Assembly: GCA_954871525.1 (NCBI GenBank)
Contig: OX940872.1
Span: forward strand, 26,693,746-26,757,745
DNA length: 64,000 nt
From: Parietaria judaica
Lineage: Eukaryota; Streptophyta; Magnoliopsida; Rosales; Urticaceae
Direction of reading: 5' to 3'
This document shows, piece after piece, positions 61,226 to 64,000 of the stretch; the first letter of the stretch is position 1, and each line of letters begins with the position of its first letter. The translations under genes and the position numbers were made by a program. The notes under the pieces were generated by a model. The model was not told where the DNA came from. It saw nothing but the letters and a program-made list of their open reading frames with translations, and made no database searches.

Positions 61226-62277
61226 TAGGGTAAACTGCGACTAATGTACCCAATGTTTGATTTTCTGTGGATCATGTACGCAATGTTTATTTTCGGCGGC
61301 TAATGTACTCAATGTTTATTTTTGGCGGCTAATGTACCCAATGTTTGATCCCTTAGACATTTTCGTGTTTTCTGTCACTTGACAGTTAGAGAGTGATTCC
61401 ACCTCTATATGTACACTTTTCGGATTTTTGACATAACTCACTCATTTTTTATCCAAATTTTATGCACGACCTATGGTTGGAAAGATAAGAGATAGATCTA
61501 CAACTTTGGTGTTTTAAGTTTGTAAAAAAAGTTTTTGAAAAATATGAAATTTTAATTACAAAGTAATACTGAATATTAGTTTAATGCAAAATATTTGATT
61601 AGAGCAAATTTTAATATACTTAATGAGTTTTTATGATGAAACGTAAAACTAAAAAATTGTAGATAAATTTTTTATCTTTTCAACGGGTGTTTATTTATAT
61701 ATTTTGGACAAAAAATGAGTGAGTTATGCCAAAAATAGGAAAGATTATTTCACATCACATCTTTCATATTTTTGGCATAACTCACTCATATTGTGTCCAA
61801 AATTTATAAATAAATACCCGTTAGAAAGATAAAAAATTTATCTATAATTTTTTACTTTACCGTTTCATCATAAAAAGTCATTAAGTATATTAAAATTTGC
61901 TCGAAACAAATATTTTGCATTAAACTAATGTCTAGTTTTATGTTGTATTTGAAATTTCTTATTTTTCTAAAATTGATTTTACAAAACTTAAAACAACAAA
62001 GTTGTAGTCTATCTCTTATCTTTCCAACCATAGGTCGTGCATAAAATTTGAACAAAAAATGAGTGAGTTATGTAAAAAATCCAAAAAGTGTAAATATAGA
62101 GGAGCATAACTCTCAAACGGTCAAGTGACGGAAAACACGAAAATATCTAACAGATCATACATTGGGTACATTAGGCGCCGAAAATAAACAATGGGTACAT
62201 AATCCACAGAAAATCAAACATTTAGTACACTAGTCGCAAAAGATTAAATATTTAGTACATTAACCGTAGTTTACCTA
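61226..62277. mobile_element. Foldback element, copy 2
   Basis: The same family as 34876-35869: begins TAGGGTAAACTGCGACTAATG and ends with a degraded complement (CCGTAGTTTACCTA). It shares the repeated ATGTACCCAATGTTTG phrases and the TCACTCATTTTTTATCC / GAGTGAGTTATG palindromic cores. Arms are about 0.5 kb. The left arm has an extra short tandem copy of the AATGTACTCAATGTTTATTTT phrase, so it is slightly longer (1,052 bp). Non-coding. Confidence 0.85.
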
Positions 62278-63668
62278 TAATAATATATTATGTAATTGCT
62301 AGTTTCTACATACTTATCGGTTATAGGCTTATAGCGGAATGGACTTTCAACTTATATATATTGTTATATATTTATGTGTGTGTGCAATGTGTGTGTATAT
62401 ATATATGTATATGAGTATGTATGGGTATGGCAGATGCATATATACACCATGTGTTCGAGGCAAAAATAGAAAGAAAAAAAAAGGTGAGATTTGAATAAAT
62501 ATGAAGGCTTAGAAATGGGCGCTGTATTTATGTTTTACAATTGGTTGGTCCCTCTTTGCACCATTAATTATAACATCCAAATCTACTCTCCAATATTCAT
62601 GTTATAAATATAAATACGGTAAAACAAAACTTTATTGAATAAACTCTCACGCCTCTATGTATTTTCTAAACAATATATTTATTTTTTACAAGTTATGACA
62701 AAAAGCTATATGTTCAAATGTAGTAATTTGAAAAGAAAAGAAAAAAAGACAAACGTATTAGCCCTTCAAAATGGAGAAGCAATTTTATGAAGCGAAGCCG
62801 GTGACGCGTCGTGGGTCTCGACAAGTTCTTGTCTTTCTTTTTTTTGAAGACGACTTCGTCCGTGGGATCGCAACAAGCTCACTTTTTTCCTTTTCGGAAA
62901 CAAGTGTTTGTGACAATCATCGTCCTCGGTCTATTTGTCCCATGTCCAACGTTGATTTCTCGCCCCGGTAAAAAAAGAAACTAGATGGTATTAAATTCTA
63001 CAATCAATAGATAGTTTTAGATTATTTAAAAAATAAAATCGCGAGATGATATAAAAATGAATTAAAGTACATGTTGAGTGTTAAAAACAGAGTATAATGT
63101 TGCCAAAATTCTAGGTGTTTTAATAAATATAAGGTGTATAGTGTTGCCAAAATAAAAAATTACTACAAGGATATGTAATTAGTTTGAAATTGAATAAAAT
63201 ATTTATTTTGAAGCAAACTCATATATTATTATATTATTATTTCTTAAAGTTAAGATTTGATGATTTGTGGTGAATTTTTCTTGAAGTCTAAAGCACCGAC
63301 TACAATAATAATAAGGGGAATAAAGTGAAATCTACGTGAGAGAAGTTCCCATGATATGCTAACATGTGAAATATTAACAATTATATTATTCATGCAGTGT
63401 CTACTACTTCAAGTAAAAATATATTGCATAATAATCCAAAGTTTTGAGTCATTCCAAGATTGATATAGTAAAAAAATACATGAAATTATAATATTTATAT
63501 ATATATGAAGTCAATTAGTCAAAGAGAAAACAGTGATAGTTGAAACGTAATAGAAGAAACAACAGTCACATGCATGTTACGATGGACGAGCTTGAAGAAT
63601 TATAAGAAGTTTGTAATATATATATATATATATGGAAACTTGAGTGTCGGTAGATCATGTGTTTTTTA
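62278..63668. other. AT-rich spacer
   Basis: No gene recognised. An open frame from 62771 (MEKQFYEAKP...) has no family features and no splice context that I trust. Confidence 0.4.
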
Positions 63669-63861
63669 AAAAGTACTTGAATTTATTAAATTATAAAATT
63701 ATGTTCCAGCACATTTTTTGTCCTTACATAAACACTTTTAAATACTTTTTAAACACTTTAAACTATGCTCCAAAAACTATTTATGTTACATAAACACTTT
63801 TTATCTTTGCATAGACACTTTTGGGACATAATTTTATAATTTAACAAACTCAGATACTTTT
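63669..63861. mobile_element. Small foldback MITE-like element
   Basis: Arms 63669-63707 and 63823-63861 (39 nt each) pair with 5 mismatches (AAAAGTACTTGAATTT... against ...CAGATACTTTT). The interior holds repeats of ACATAAACACTTTT. Non-coding. No clear target duplication was established. Confidence 0.55.
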
Positions 63862-64000
63862 CTAAACTGTACGGGATATACTTATTTATATAATAATGGT
63901 AACACAAATTCTCTCGAAAATATACACAGGAAATAATAAAAGTTGCAGAGGGACAAGTGTGAGGTGTGACTGCTCGGAAAGATCAAAACGGCATTTAATG

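Overview
The window is nuclear DNA from a flowering plant, probably a eudicot. It has AT-rich intergenic DNA, short GT-AG introns, plant-specific gene families (SULTR1 sulfate transporter, a short FAR1-domain protein, a CML7-type calmodulin-like protein, a plant TAF1C-like protein, UPF0235/DUF167) and plant-type Copia and chromovirus Gypsy retrotransposons. I cannot name the species. All assignments come from reading the sequence and from remembered family features; no database search was run.

Layout. 1-1516: LTR-like repeat cut by the window edge. 1893-6691 (-): intact 13-exon group 1 sulfate transporter with a 5'-truncated LINE in intron 6, flanked by a 17-bp target-site duplication. 6692-12806: long AT-rich spacer with two small hairpins. 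12815-13794: non-autonomous hAT-like element with perfect 17-bp terminal inverted repeats and an 8-bp duplication. 13952-29986: a Tork-like Copia element (minus strand) whose integrase is split by a Tekay/Del-type Gypsy chromovirus (17182-27354, plus strand). The Gypsy insertion is a collapsed tandem of two units with three LTR ends. 30451-31781: decayed hAT transposase. 32922-34291 (+): short FAR1-domain gene whose start codon appears to be assembled by splicing. 34876-35869 and 61226-62277: two copies of a foldback element of about 1 kb. 36266-38989 (-): TAF1C-like RNA polymerase I factor. 41680-42254 (-): UPF0235/DUF167 protein. 43124-43585 (-): four-EF-hand calmodulin-like protein, strikingly GC-rich. 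43870-44074: second LINE tail. 44075-52690: AT-rich spacer with MITE-like and LTR-like debris and a hAT-like CCGGAT-rich tract. 53095-55401 (+, perhaps to 56206): SAP-domain protein. 59035-60640: decayed, internally duplicated copy of plastid acetyl-CoA carboxylase alpha-carboxyltransferase. The rest, to 64000, is spacer with a small foldback element.

The genes look like unrelated single-copy housekeeping or regulatory genes (sulfate uptake, rRNA transcription, calcium signalling, FAR1-type regulation) separated by transposon-derived DNA. I see no operon-like or cluster logic and no convincing new multi-gene system. The most informative observations concern element history: a Gypsy element with apparently identical 2,490-bp LTRs that nevertheless carries three in-frame stops, its collapsed tandem structure, clustered LTR differences in the Copia element, the nested foldback family, the duplicated carboxyltransferase relic, and a start codon that may be created by an intron.
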